DNA of 64,000 nt from Salvelinus alpinus (taxonomy: Eukaryota > Chordata > Actinopteri > Salmoniformes > Salmonidae), in the NCBI RefSeq assembly GCF_045679555.1, contig NC_092092.1:22868969-22932968 (forward strand). Direction: 5' to 3'. Below the pieces are notes generated by a model. It ran no database searches. It had not been told where the DNA came from and saw nothing but the letters and a program-made list of their open reading frames with translations. This document shows, in pieces, positions 47,201 through 58,858 of this stretch. Position 1 is the first letter of the stretch, and each line of letters opens with the position of its first letter. Made by a program: the position numbers and the translations under genes.

Positions 47201-47337
47201 CATAACACTAGCCCTGCATTGCACTGGCAACATCAACTGGTTGCCCTCCATTTAAAGTTGTTAATGAGAATTTGTACAGAGTAGTTGAGGAGGGCAACCA
47301 GTTGGTGTTGCCAGTGCAATGCAGGGCCAGTGTTATG
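47201..47337. repeat. Inverted repeat, 49-nt arms, 39-nt loop
   Basis: The left arm 47201-47249 (cataacactagccctgcattg and on to ggttgccctcc) pairs with the right arm 47289-47337 (ggagggcaaccagttggtgt and on to gccagtgttatg), with two mismatches. It lies just 5' of the Gypsy pol remnant, whose coding text overlaps the right arm edge (ggccatagtatgcttatgtc follows at once). Confidence 0.85.
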
Positions 47338-47342
47338 GGCCA

Positions 47343-48560
47343 TAGTATGCTTATGTCTGGCCATCTAGGTAGAGAGAAGAGTTTTATTGGCCCCGGATAA
47401 CACAGGATGTTGCCAGTCATGTCCAGTTTAGGCTACAGCTCTTCTCAGGGTTTTAGAGAGAGGGCCTTTGTGTCCGCTGCCAGTATATGAGGAGCCATTT
47501 TCACACATTGCCATGGATATTGTGGGGTCTTTAGTAACAAGCAGCTCAATGCACAAGTACATACTAGTTATATGTGATTATGTCACACTTTACCTTGAAG
47601 CTTTTTCTCTGAGGAACATCAAAGCTAAGCAGGTAGCGAAGGCTCTAGGTCATTTCATCACACATGTAGGTCTACCTAGAGAAATAATTACATATCAGGG
47701 CAGCAATTTTGTGGCTACTTTGCTGTACAAGGTTTTAGGCATAAAGTCCATACGCAGTACTCCTTATCATCCAGAAACAGATGGGTTAGTGGTACGCTTT
47801 AACCAGACCCTCAAGCGGATGCTCCAAAGATTTGTCAATGAGTCTGGGAAGGACTGGGACACGTGGCTCCCCTACCTGCTGTTTGCGTACCACATGCATC
47901 CCCAGGATTCTCCCCATTTGAACTCTTGTATGACAGAAATGTACGGACCCTCTGTTTCTCCAGGCTCTCCCACTACACTGTGCTGGGGAAAAAGAACATG
48001 ACTGAGGCTCAGAAGGCTCAAAAGTGCTGGTATGACCACCACAGCAGAGGGAGTACAGAGGGAGTACATACGTGGCCAGAAGGTGCTACTGCTGCTGCCC
48101 TCCTCAGAGCACAAACTGTTGGCCAAGTGGTTGATGTGGTCCGGAAGACCGGGCCTGTCACATATGAGATAGGCATGACGGAGCAGGGAAGATCTTTCAT
48201 GTGAACCTTCTAAAGAAGAGGAAGGAGAGGAAGAACACAATGGCTTTGGTAAGGAAAGTGGAGGACGTGGAGGCTGCTGAAGGGTGTTTTCCGTGTGAGG
48301 ACAGCGAGGAGACTAAGCCAGACATCAACCATCTGTCAGGGGAGAAGAAGGAGGGGCTCAATGTGAATGGAACCAAGTATGCTGTTACCAGAGAAGATGT
48401 CCTGTATTTGGGCTTCCGCATTGGCCCAGAGGAAATGGGCCCTCAAGTGGCCAAGTAGCAGCTATGCAAAAACAGTTCTAGCACACGGGCTGCTGTGAAG
48501 TCCTTCCTGGGGCTCATTGGCTAGTACCACCATTTTGTTCCAGACTTCTCAGATGTGACC
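47343..48560 (+). pseudogene. Ty3/Gypsy pol remnant (integrase)
   Basis: From 47343 a decayed HHCC zinc-binding region appears (HSMLMSGHLGREKSF-like, with stops). The open frame 47468-48001 is an integrase core: FSHIAMDIVGSLVTSSSMHK (first Asp), then VGLPREIITYQGSNFVATLL, where the second catalytic Asp expected before QG is Tyr, and STPYHPETDGLVVRFNQTLK (Glu and its neighbourhood). It then reads NESGKDWDTWLPYLLFAYHM. A frameshift follows and the C-terminal part continues in 47863-48204 (KAQKCWYDHHSRG, VRKTGPVTYEIGM). At about 48470-48560 an RT-connection-like piece (gtccttcctggggctcattg) occurs out of its normal order. It is dead. Confidence 0.8.
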
Positions 48561-49309
48561 TACCCCTTGAATGAGCAGACATAGTGTCCGAATATTTATC
48601 TTGTCACCCAGGCTCTGAGATGGCTGATGGGGTGGGAAATGTGAAGGGAGGCCTTCACGGGGGGCCTGAGTGGATGCATGAATGTTTATGTGTTTATCCT
48701 TTATTATACTGGCCAGTGTCATAATCCATACTTCCTCAACTTAGTTATATGCATACTTTCATCATTACACCTTGATCCATTATTCTTAAGTAGTTGTATG
48801 TGATGTCATATTGTTGTACTATAATTTTGTTTTCTTTGTTCCCTCTCTCTCCTCCCTCTATCTCTGATCACAGGTGGCAGAGGGGAAGGGCATTTGGGTG
48901 CTATGGGGTGGGGCCTGGGTTCTGGGAGAACATGTGAGAGGGTGTCTCCGTGAGGATCCATTGCCACACCCGTACCATAATTTGTTTCTTATTTTCAGAC
49001 TAAGGGCCAAGTAACAAACCATATTACATTTTTCACGTGATACGTGGTCTTGAGTTTCATTCAATATGGTCCAGTCAATGGCCTGTCTGTGACAGATACA
49101 GTATGAAGAAGTGAACTCCAACCATTGCTGTCAGTCACCCACTCGTGATTACTGATAGTGCTTCTGAACTTCCCTTCAGTTTCCATTCAGTTTCCATTCA
49201 TATATGGGAGTAAGGAAAACTGTTGAGAGCATGTTGGAATGGCTTTTTGTATAATTTGGGAGATTCATATAGGTGCCCTCTGTATTATTTTTTATTACAT
49301 TAGGAGCTA
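48561..49309. other. Non-coding, unclassified
   Basis: No gene is seen. The interval lies between the Gypsy remnant and the duplicated segment B1, and no LTR was recognised in it. Confidence 0.35.
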
Positions 49310-49715
49310 TCTTTTCAGTTTCTCTCCTTCAAACTAGTAGGTAATCATACTTTTTTGTCTGAGAGACCTACCCTTCACACCGGAGGTAAACATGATCAAC
49401 AATCCACCCCAGCAGTGTTTTATGGTCTTGTTATAGACAGTGATTTTGTGTTCCAGAATGTGCAATACAAAACACCCTGCTCCTGGCTCTTCCTGTGCTT
49501 TTTCACTGATGACATCAACCTAAACACCTCAGAAACATCCATCAGACACAGACTGTGCATTAGCAGACAATGTTATGCTTAAAGCGCAAGACATCCAGTT
49601 CTGTGTTTACATCCATGGCTTATGTACAATGCATAACTCCATGCTCAAACTGCAAACATAGCAGACAAAAAATGTATTATCTTCAAATAGTAAAATTTAT
49701 TTTGGCATGCATGCC
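49310..49715 (+). repeat. Duplicated segment B1 (paralogue of 1870-2310)
   Basis: It is collinear with 1870-2310; 49415-49584 is identical to 1972-2141 for 170 bases. After 49715 the homology is interrupted by two repeat insertions and resumes as 'gctcaagtgtaaattgcctt' at 50598, matching 2304 onward. It lies between the isolated receptor exon 1 (21.5 kb) and the copy-B 3' segment (58.2 kb), the position expected for intron 1 of a second receptor copy. Confidence 0.8.
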
Positions 49716-49786
49716 CCAGCTAGTTCAATATTCGGCCAGGATTCAATCCAAGTGCAATGCACTATCGACAAGGCAATTTCCCTGAC

Positions 49787-50123
49787 TGTCACGTTCGTTG
49801 AAATGAGCGGACCAAGGCGCAGCGTGCATAGAGTTCCACCTGTTTATTTATTTGAAACTCACCAACAAAACAATAAACAGCAAACCAGACGTAACGACTG
49901 GAGTGCTCACAGGCACTACACAAAAACAAGATCCCACAAATTAAAGGTGGAAAAAAGGCTGTCTAAGTATGATCCCCAATCAGAGACAACGATAGACAGC
50001 TGCCTCTGATTGGGAACCATACCCGGCCAACAAAGAAATATAAAAACTAGAATGCCCACCCAAGTCACACCCCGACCTAACCAAATAGAGAAATAAAAAG
50101 GCTCACTAAGGTCAGGGCGTGAC
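49787..50123 (-). mobile_element. Non-autonomous hAT-like element
   Basis: The reverse-strand start gtcacgccctgaccttag (plus: aaggtcagggcgtgac) and the block 'ggttcccaatcagaggcagc' match the elements at 29670 and 2934. The other end is tgtcacgttcgttg. A target duplication is not clear. It has no coding capacity. Confidence 0.7.
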
Positions 50124-50172
50124 ACTGACATTCTCAGAGATTGCATTCACGGTAAATGCTGGGGATGTTGGT

Positions 50173-50597
50173 GTCACGCCCTGATCTGTTTCACCTGTTC
50201 TTGTGATAGTCTTCACCTCCTCGTGTCGCTTATTTTCACCAGTGTATTTATCCCAGTGTTTCCTGTCTCTCTGTGCCAGTTCAACTTGTATGTTTTCAAG
50301 TCAACCAGCGGGTTTTTCCATGCTCCTGTTTTCTATTCTCTTTTTCTAGTCTTCCCGGTTTTGACCCTTGCCTGTTTTTTCTGGACTCCGTACCAGCCTG
50401 CCAGACCCTTCTGCCTGCCCTGACATCGAGCCTGTCTGCCACTCTTTACCTCTTGGACTCAGAATCTGGTTTTGACCTTGTGCCTGTCCACGACCATTCT
50501 CTTGCCTACTCTTTTTGGATTATAAATAAACTACAAAGACTTTATCCATCTGCCTCCTGTGTCTGCATCTTGGTCTCGCCTTGTGCCCTTATAGTAG
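50173..50597 (+). mobile_element. Dispersed repeat (tgtcacgccctgat family)
   Basis: It starts 'tgtcacgccctgatctgttt' and runs through cagtgtttcctgtctctctg and 'ttttgacccttgcctgtttt' to 'tgcatcttggtctcgccttg'. It shares only its first dozen bases with the hAT-like family above. It interrupts duplicated segment B1. Confidence 0.65.
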
Positions 50598-50857
50598 GCT
50601 CAAGTGTAAATTGCCTTTAAAAGTAAAATGCAGTGCATTTTTTTACAATGTGCCTTTGATTGAATCCCAGCCTTTGTCTTTTCATTGTTTGGGTTACTGT
50701 GCTGCTGTTTTTTCTTTTGGTGTAGTTCTTCATTTGAGATTGTATGTGTCCAGAAAATGCCTTTTATCTTAAGCAAACATTCGTCATGCAGTTTAGTTTA
50801 GTAGTCAGTCTGGTTACTTTCCAACATTCAGAGCCATTTAGAAGATCTCTTTAATAT

Positions 50858-53523
50858 ATAATTTTGTTGGTCACATAAACATGGTTAGCAAATGTTAATG
50901 CAAGTGTAGTGAAATGCTTGTGCTTCTAGTTCCGACAGCGCAGTAATATCTAACTAGTAGAAATGTGAGAATATGAACATAAGTATAAGGTGCAATAGAT
51001 GGAATAAAATACAGTATATACATGTGATATGAGTAATGTGAGATATGTAAACATTAAAGTGGCATTATTTAAAGTGACTAGTGATCCATTTATTAAAGTG
51101 GCCATTGATTTGAGTCTATGTAGGCAGAGGCCTTTCTGTGCTTGTGATGGCTGTTTAACAGTCTGATGGCCTTGAGCAAGAAGCGGTTTTTCAGTCTCTC
51201 GGTCCCAGCTGTGATGCACCTGTACTGATCTCGCCTTCTGGATGGTAGATGTGTGAACAGGCAGTGGCTCGGGTGGTTGTCCTTGATGATCTTTTTGGCC
51301 TTCCTGTGACATCAGGTGCTGTAGGGGTCATGGAGGGCAGGTAGTTTTCCCCCTGTGATGCATAGTGCAGACCGCACCATCCTCTGGAGAGCCTTGCGGT
51401 TGAGGGCAGTGCAGTTGCTTTACCAGGCTGTGATACAGCCCGGCCGGATGCCCTCGATTGTGCATCTGTAAAGTTTGGGTGACAAGCCAAATTTCTTCAG
51501 CCTTCTGAGGTTGAAGAGGCACTGTTGCGCCTTCTTCACCACACTGTCTGTGTGGTTGGACCATATCAGTTTGATGTGTACGCCGAGGAACTTAACTTAA
51601 AACTTTCCACCTTCACTACTGTCCCTTCGATGTGGATAGGGGGCTGCTCTCTCTGCTGTTTCCTTAAGTCCACGATCATCTCCTTTGTTTTGTTGATGTT
51701 GATTGAGAGGTTGTTCTCCTGACACCACACTCCGAGTGCCTTCACCTTCTCCCTGTAGGCTGTCTCGTCGTTGTTGGTAATCAAGCTCACTACTGTTGTG
51801 CCGTCTGCAAACTTGATTGAGTTGGAGGCGTGCATGGCCACGCAGTCGTGGGTGAACAGGGAGTACAGGAGGAGGCTGAGCACGCACCCAGTGTTGCGGG
51901 TCAGCAAAGTGGAGATGTTGTTTCCTACCTTCACCACCTGTGGGCGGCCCTTCAGAAAGTCCAGGACCCAATTGCACAGGGTAGGGTTGAGAACCAGGGC
52001 CTCCAGCTTGATAATGAGCTTGGATTGTACTATGGTGTTGAATGCTGAGCTGTAGTCAATGAACAGCCTTCTTACATAGGTATTCCTCTTGTCAAGATGG
52101 GATAGGGCAGTGTGCAGTGTGATGGCGATTGCATCGTTTGTGGACCTGTAAGGGCGGTATGCAAACTGAAGTGGGTCTAGGGTGGCCGGTAAGGTGGAGG
52201 TGATATGATCCTTGACTAGTCTCAAAGCACTTCATGATGACAGAAGTGAGTGCTATGGGGCGGTAGTCATTTAGTTCAGTTATCTTTGCCTTCTTGGGTA
52301 CAGGAACAATGGTGGCCATCTTGAAGCATGTGGGGACAGCAGATTGGGATACGGAGCGATTGAATATGTCCGTAAACACACCAGCGAGCTGGTCTGCGCA
52401 CGCTCTGAGGACACGGCTAGGGATGTCATCTCGGCCAGCAGCCTTGCGAGGGTTAACACGTTTAAATGTTTTACTCACGTCGGCCACGGAGAAGAAGATG
52501 GGGGGCGCAGTCTTTGTTAGCGGGCCGCGACAGTGGCACTGTATTATCCTCAAAGCGGGCAAAGAAGGTGTTTAGTTTGTCTGGAAGCATAGCGTCGGTG
52601 TCCATGACGTGGCTAGTTTTCTTTTTGTAGTCCGTGATTTCCTGTAGACCCTGCTACATACGTCTCGTGTCTGAGCCATTGAATTGCGACTCCACTTTGT
52701 CCCTGCACTGGCACTTCTCTTGTTTGATTGCCTTGCGGAGGGAATAACTACACTCTTTATATTCAGCCATATCCCCAGACCTCTTTCCATGGATAAATGT
52801 GGTGGTTCGCGCTTTCAGTTTTGCGTGAATGCCGCCATACATCCACGGTTTCTGGTTAGGGCAGGTTTTAATAGTCACAGTGGGTACAACATCTCCAATG
52901 CACTTCTTTATGAACTCACTCACCGAGTCAGTGTATAGATCGATGTTGTTCTCTGAGGCTGACCGGAACATATCCCAGTCCGCGTGATCAAAACATTCTT
53001 GAAGCGTGGATTCCAATTGGTCAGACCAGCGTTGAATGGTTCTAGTCACTGGTACATCCTGTTTGAGTTTCTGCCTATAAGACGGTAGGAGCAAGATGGC
53101 TTCGTGGTCGGATTTGCCGAAGGGAGGGCGGGGGAGGTCTTTGTATGCATCGCGGAAGTTAGAGTAGCAGTGATCGAGTGTATTACCCCCGCGCATAGTG
53201 CAATCAATATGCTGATAAAATTTAGGTAACCTTGTTCTCAAATTTGCTTTGTTAAAATACCTAGCTACAATAAATGTAGCCTCAGGATGTATGGTTTCCA
53301 GTTTACATAGAGTCCAGTGAACTTTCTTGAGGGCCGTCTTGGTGTCTGCTCGAGGGGGAATGTACACAGCTCTGACGATAACTGACGAGAATTCTCTTGG
53401 GAGGTAATATGGCCGGCACTTGATTGTAAGGAATTTTAGGTCAGAAGGAAGTTCCTGTATGTTGTTATGATTACACCATGAGTCATTAATCATGAAGCAT
53501 ACACCCCTGCCCTTTCTCTTCAA
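50858..53523 (-). pseudogene. APE-type LINE (endonuclease plus reverse transcriptase), main part
   Basis: Minus-strand frames give one ORF2-like protein in order. 52654-53523 holds the endonuclease end (GVCFMINDSWCNHNNIQELP, VIVRAVYIPPRADTKTALKK, GNTLDHCYSNFRDAYKDLPR, FGKSDHEAILLLP). 52092-52562 holds [40 protein letters not shown] and TSVIMKCFE. 51566-52225 holds RT blocks with [40 protein letters not shown] and a decayed active-site block ([11 protein letters not shown] where FADDT is expected). The C-terminus follows near 51191-51490, with the tail at 50858-50945. Frameshifts are frequent. The clade is jockey/L2-like, not settled. Confidence 0.88.
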
Positions 53524-54187
53524 ACCTCCGTTTTGTTGGTGCGTTTAGTTCAGAAATCCAAAGGCACAATGCGCGCTTTCAACGCCAAGACGAAAAATCA
53601 AAAAAGTACAATAAAAGTTAGTAGAAACATGACAAACGATGTTTAAAATCAATTCTCAGGTTGTTTTTGTCATAAATAATCAATAATATTTCAACCGGAC
53701 AAAAGATTTGTCAATAGAAAAGGAGAAACAAGAAAGTTCCGATCACGTGCAGGACTCATGGCTGGAAATGTCCACTGGCCTCTCATTGAAAGTGCTATAT
53801 CTCCATCATTTTTCAGAGTAAACGCCTGAAACAATGCCTAAGACTGGCCACATGTAGAGGAAGCCATAGATATCGTGAACTGGGTCCTAAGTCTTTGTAT
53901 GGTGGATAGGCTTTCAATGGAAAAACAGCCTTTCAAAATAATAGTACTTCCTGGTTGGATTTTCCTCGGTTTTTCCTCGCCATATCAGTTCTGTTATACT
54001 CACAGACATTATTTTAACAGTTTTGAAAACACTCTGAAGTTTTCAAAACTGTTAAAATAATGTCTGTGAGTATAACAGAACTGATATGGCGAGGAAAAAC
54101 CTAGCTTCTGGGCCTGAGTAGCAGGCAGTTTAATGTGGGCACGCTTTTCATCCAAAATTCCGAATGCTGCCCCCTACCCTAGTGAAG
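53524..54187 (-). mobile_element. Dispersed repeat X inserted in LINE, with internal fold-back
   Basis: The right end, read on the minus strand, starts 'ctagggtagggggcagcatt' and runs through gcgtgcccacattaaactgc to 'tgcctgctactcaggcccag', as at 20341. The left part continues the family body (acttcctggttggattttcc in plus). The middle holds a perfect palindrome (53968-54101) in place of the usual unique sequence. The LINE reading resumes on both sides (GKRKG-like at 53520, NFTRVGG-like at 54190). Confidence 0.75.
53968..54101. repeat. Perfect inverted repeat, 63-nt arms, 8-nt loop
   Basis: The left arm 53968-54030 starts ggtttttcctcgccatatca. The right arm 54039-54101 is its exact reverse complement and ends tgatatggcgaggaaaaacc. 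The loop is actctgaa. It is built from one segment of repeat X present in both orientations. Confidence 0.97.
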
Positions 54188-54720
54188 TTATCTCTGTCGG
54201 CGCGATGCATGGAGAAGCCCGGTGGCTGAACCGATTCCGACAACATATCCCGAGAGGGCCATGTTTCCGTGAAACAGAGAATGTTACAATCTCTGATGTC
54301 TCTCTGGAAGGCAACCCTTGCTCGAATTTCATCTACCTTGTTGTCAAGAGACTGGCCGCTCCGTCTGCCCCTTCTGCGGCGCCGTTGTTTTGGGTCGGCT
54401 TCTGGGATTAGATCCATTGTCCTCGGTAGTGGTCCAAACAGAGAATCCGCTTCGGGAAAGTTGTATTCCTGCTCGTAATGTTGTTATGTTGACGTCGCTC
54501 TTATATCCAATAGTTCTTCCCGGCTGTATGTAATAAGAGTCAATATTTCCTGGGATAACAATGTAAGAAATAATACATAAAAAAACAAAATACTGCATAG
54601 TTTCCTAAGGACTTGAAGCGAGGCGACCATCTCTGTCGGCGCCATCACAAATGTGTGACCTTGTTGCTGATAGGTGAACGAATTTTTGGACTTCCTCCAC
54701 TGCTTCTTCATTTATGATAA
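54188..54720 (-). pseudogene. LINE ORF N-terminus and 5' region
   Basis: The minus-strand frame 54148-54417 reads MDLIPEADPKQRRRRRGRRS, then LDNKVDEIRARVAFQRDIRD and CNILCFTETWPSRDMLSESV, then FSMHRADRDNFTR. This is the first part of the APE endonuclease with its conserved FTETW motif, continuous with the ORF at 50858-53523 once the inserted repeat is ignored. 54420-54720 would be the 5' leader. Confidence 0.85.
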
Positions 54721-55840
54721 ATAGGTGTGTATTATGCATTTCCCGAATGAGTTTGGTCTACATTGTGCTGACTTTGACACAAATGAAGGGATGTGTTGAA
54801 ACAGAGGTGAAGGAGGAGCTTCCTGCAGCGTGGTAAAAATAATTGTAGTACATATTCAGATTTTCTGTCGTGCGTGCAATGATCTTTCTTGTTGTATTAT
54901 CCCAAAAGGACGTGGCAGTTCCACCAATTAAAAAGTACAGCTTTTATGGAAATTACATTTTATTGACTTTGTGACTTTGTGGTTCCCATTGAACAAGTCT
55001 TGGCTAAATGCCTGTTGCAATTGTTAAACACTGCCTTGATATGTTAAAATTGACACTTATCTTATTATTGGATCAAACATGTCCCAATGCACAAAGAGCA
55101 CACATTTGATTTTGTGTCTTTAGAGTAAATATCATCAATTATAAGTGACAACTAGTTTACCCTGCATCCTTTGGACCCCCACTTGAGATTTCACATGAAC
55201 TTGCTTATCGCCTCTTTATATTCGATTCTATTTAAGGAAATTAATACGTTGATATATATGCATAATGATGTGGATTTGTGAATAATGTGTGTTCCATAAT
55301 ATATGACACAGTCCATTTTCCTAATCAGGGCCACCGTTTAGTAATAATCTAAACAGTGTAATCAGCTTGATTTTTCCAAACAACCCTGACTGAACTATAA
55401 TTTGCTGTTATCTATTCTGAAAACCTAATTAGAAGAGAATAAAGAGTGTTGGAAATGAGAAGAAGTGAGACAATTTCAAATCCCAGGTGAAGACTGCTGA
55501 TGTGGCACTTGAAATGAATGAAACATTTTCTCATGGAAAAACAATCTGAATGATGTAGATGATCATAATGGGATTGTATTTGCTATTCTCAAGCTCAAAT
55601 GACTTATGGAATGAAAATTCAACACATTTCAGGGTAATGGACTGCATTTCATAGTGTTTATGCATGGGGTTCTCATAGAATGAAGTTTATATTTATATAG
55701 TCAATTACACAATCCTTTCTATCGGTTGAAAATGCCAATCTTTATTTCTGGGCATTATCATGGGAATGAAGTTCAATAACAATACTTTATTTACTATCCT
55801 AAGAGTTAAGATGGGTTTAAATTGCGTAGACGCAGGAACG
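54721..55840. other. Non-coding, unclassified
   Basis: No gene or repeat family is recognised. If copy B was collinear with copy A, receptor exons 2 and 3 should fall between 50.6 and 58.2 kb; no trace of them is seen here. Confidence 0.4.
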
Positions 55841-55844
55841 ACAG

Positions 55845-56600
55845 TCCAAGCTCTGACACCTCTGAGTTTTTCTCACACATCCGACGCACTTCCTGATCAC
55901 AGGCCACACCAAGTTGACCCCCGACTGGTGCTTCGGCCTCATCAAGCAGCGCTTCATGAAGACCAGAGTGAACACTTTGTTTGAGATTGCTGGTGTTGTG
56001 AAGGACACCACTGTGACAGGGGTCAACATCCCACAGATGGTTGGACTGGAGGATGGTGCGGTGATGGTGGAAAGCTATGGCTGGCAACGACACCTGACTC
56101 CGTACTTCAGGCCGCTGCCACAGATCAAGCAGTACCAGCACTTCAGGTGAAAATCATTTTCATTGTATTGCATAAGGTTATTCTTCTTATCTAAACTTGG
56201 GAGGTGAATTGATGTTGTGCAGGGTTGTAATGTCTTCTGATGTTTTGTTGTTGTTATTCCCTGTTTTACAGCTTCGATGCTCTGGAGCCTGGTGTTGTTG
56301 TCGCCAAGGAGCAGTCGGTCTGTCGGGATCAGGTTTCAGCTGCTGAGCAACGCTGACATCCTTCCTCCCATAGATGGTCTGCCTGTACAAGCACCACCTG
56401 GACTGGACACAGCTAGACAAACATCTTTTTGAGAAGATCTGGGAGTTTTGTGACGAAGAGGCTATGGACATCACAAGCCCTGCACCAAAGTCAAGGGCAG
56501 GACAGAAACAGGCTCTCCGAATACAGATTCCCTTGTTCATGCGGGGTTTGGACGGACCAGTCATCAGCACTATCTGTAGTCCCTCTATTCACATGACTCT
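55845..56600 (+). pseudogene. Transposon-type protein remnant (DUF7869-like), two exons
   Basis: The frame from 55888 reads FLITGHTKLTPDWCFGLIKQ, RFMKTRVNTLFEIAGVVK, VNIPQMVGLEDGAVMVESYG, WQRHLTPYFRPLPQIKQYQH. It ends in a donor (cttcag|gtgaaa, 56146/56147). The acceptor tgttttacag (to 56271) continues FDALEPGVVVAKE in matching phase 2. After about 56310 frame changes occur: pieces such as DILPPIDGLPVQAPPGLDTA and CDEEAMDITSPAPKSRAGQK lie in different frames. This matches large fish proteins with the GHTKF.PDWCFGL block that I associate with a DUF7869 domain and with mobile elements; that name is from memory. The N-terminus is missing. Confidence 0.65.
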
Positions 56601-58204
56601 CTCCTAACACACATGCCATATGTTGCTGCTACAAAAAAATAATTTATCCTGCTGCTCAGCCACTTTACACCTGATTGTATGCATATAACTACCTCGTCTA
56701 TCACTGATATTGTTATTGATATTGTTCTTGTACATAGTGTATATTATTTTATTTTGACACTATCTATTTCTGATATTGCTACTATGCAGGTGACCATTTG
56801 GCTGTTCCGTTTACACCTTTTGTAGAGACCCATCCACTTAGTAAGACTTAGCAAAATATTGATATATAAAATTTATATTGATATGTGTGGTCGTAACATG
56901 ATTTTGTGACATACCACAACAATATCATGTGACCGTATCAAGTGTCCACCACATAAATATATGGCGCATCCACATGAATATATGGCGCATGCATCTGTTT
57001 ATGTACTGTACATGTGCACCTCACTCAGGTTTCAACTCAGGTTGCATGGCCTTAACTTATGTATGGAATACTATGTGATATGTGCGTGTGTAACAGTATA
57101 GAAAGTATGCTAATGTACTGGTGTGAAGACATTTGGTCAGTGGTCAAAAGTACTTATGTAAAAATACTTTAAAGTACGACCTAACTATTTTTTGGGGCTA
57201 TCTGTACATTACTTTAGTATTTATATTTTTGCCAACTTTTACTTTTACTTTACTACATTCGAAATAAAATAATGTACTTTTTACTCAATACATTTTCCCT
57301 GACACCCAAAAGTACTTGTTACATTTTGACAGGAAAATTGTCCAATTCACACACTTATCAAGAGGACATCCCTACTGCATCTGATCTGGCAGACTCATTA
57401 AACACAAATGCTTCGTTTGTAAAGTCTGAGTGTTGGAGTGTGCCCCTGGCTATCCGTCAATGAAAAGAATAGTGCCGTCTGGTTTAATATAAGGAATTTG
57501 AAATGATTCATGCTTTACTCAAATATGACAATTTAGTACACTGGATGTGGCTGGGGGCTATAGCATTTCTTTCACATGACCCATCAATTTAGACAAGTGT
57601 GTCTGGGTAAGTGTCTAATATTTATACATTTTTTATCTGGACACTATGTTTACCTGGAATTGTTCATTGTTGTAGGCTACTACCACTTTTAGTCTTTATC
57701 TTTACTACACTACTCACTGTTTAGCACATGACCTCACATGTGAATCCTTAAAGAGATGGGTGGCGCTGGCTTAAGAGGGTGTAGACCCAACGCTTAATGG
57801 GTGTAGACAAAGCAGAGTTCTCCAGTAGGTACCAAAACTTTCAAAGGCCCTTTTCTCAAAAGTGAGTTTACAAGTGTATCAATTTCAAAGCAGAATTACT
57901 CTCCCATTGTTCCTCAAAAATGCTGTGTATGATATACCATTTTGTAGCTCCGAGTCTCTACTTTTATCCAATGTAAAAAAAAAAAAACATTTCTAATGTT
58001 GTTACATAAGACCGAATCCAGGTGGTGAGTCACAAATGTAAGCAAAGTTTGAAATTATTTTATTTAGTTAAATATGATATCTGTTTGGGTTTCTTGCGGT
58101 CAATTTGCAGTTTACAAATTATTTGTAATTATGTTCCGGCCCCCTGACCATCCGCTCAACAAGAAACCGGCCCATGGATGAATCTAGTTGATGATCCCTG
58201 GTCT
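56601..58204. other. Non-coding with repeat-like stretch
   Basis: Around 57120-57480 the sequence (gtcaaaagtacttatgtaaa, 'gccaacttttacttttactt') looks like a dispersed salmonid repeat. No gene is recognised. Confidence 0.4.
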
Positions 58205-58858
58205 AATATGTAACTTTGTATTGTAAAAGTTGCATTACTTTTCTGTATGAACAATTCTGTAATCACAAGCGTTTTGACAAAATTACAGATTTGTCTTAAA
58301 ACAGTGGATGCTTTTAATGTTACCACGGTGAACATTGTATGGTGTGTACTTTTTAAATGATTATTGTAAATTGGAAACTGAGTATGATTTTTACTCAAAA
58401 TATCTACGTATACATTATATCAAAGTACTCACATTTTCATTACAAAATAAAAAATATGCATGATACTAAATTTGACATTTTTGTTAATCATCAAACCGTT
58501 GTTTAAAAAATATATAATTAAATTCAGAATTTGTATGTATCATGATTGTTTTTCATAAGTACTCAAATATACCATTATCTATCAAGCACTGTAATAATTA
58601 TTAATCTTACCTTTATCACAATATCTAATCCACGTGTAGCCTGCACACCTTCCCTCACTATAATGCAGCAAAAAAAGGTTTTGGTTGAGATGCTCTGCAT
58701 CAAACACTTTAGATCTCACATGAATGACCAATACGTTTTCCCCATCCAATCCACTTATCATGTCAAAGCTGTCAAAGCATTTGACATTGTGACTTGGTAT
58801 CACATTTGGTATCAACAGGTGTGTTACAGCCAACAAGCCAATGTGTCATGCATGCTTT
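58205..58858 (+). repeat. Duplicated segment B2, left part (paralogue of 13710-14300)
   Basis: Collinear blocks match the oprm1 3' region: aacagtggatgcttttaatg, 'taccacggtgaacattgtat', accattatctatcaagcact, 'ggttttggttgagatgctct' and 'gccaatgtgtcatgcatgct'. The homology stops at the LINE tail at 58858 and resumes at about 63541. Confidence 0.85.

Noticed and set aside
50273..50620. 115-residue frame with hydrophobic stretches
   Set aside because: It lies wholly within a dispersed repeat starting tgtcacgccctgat.
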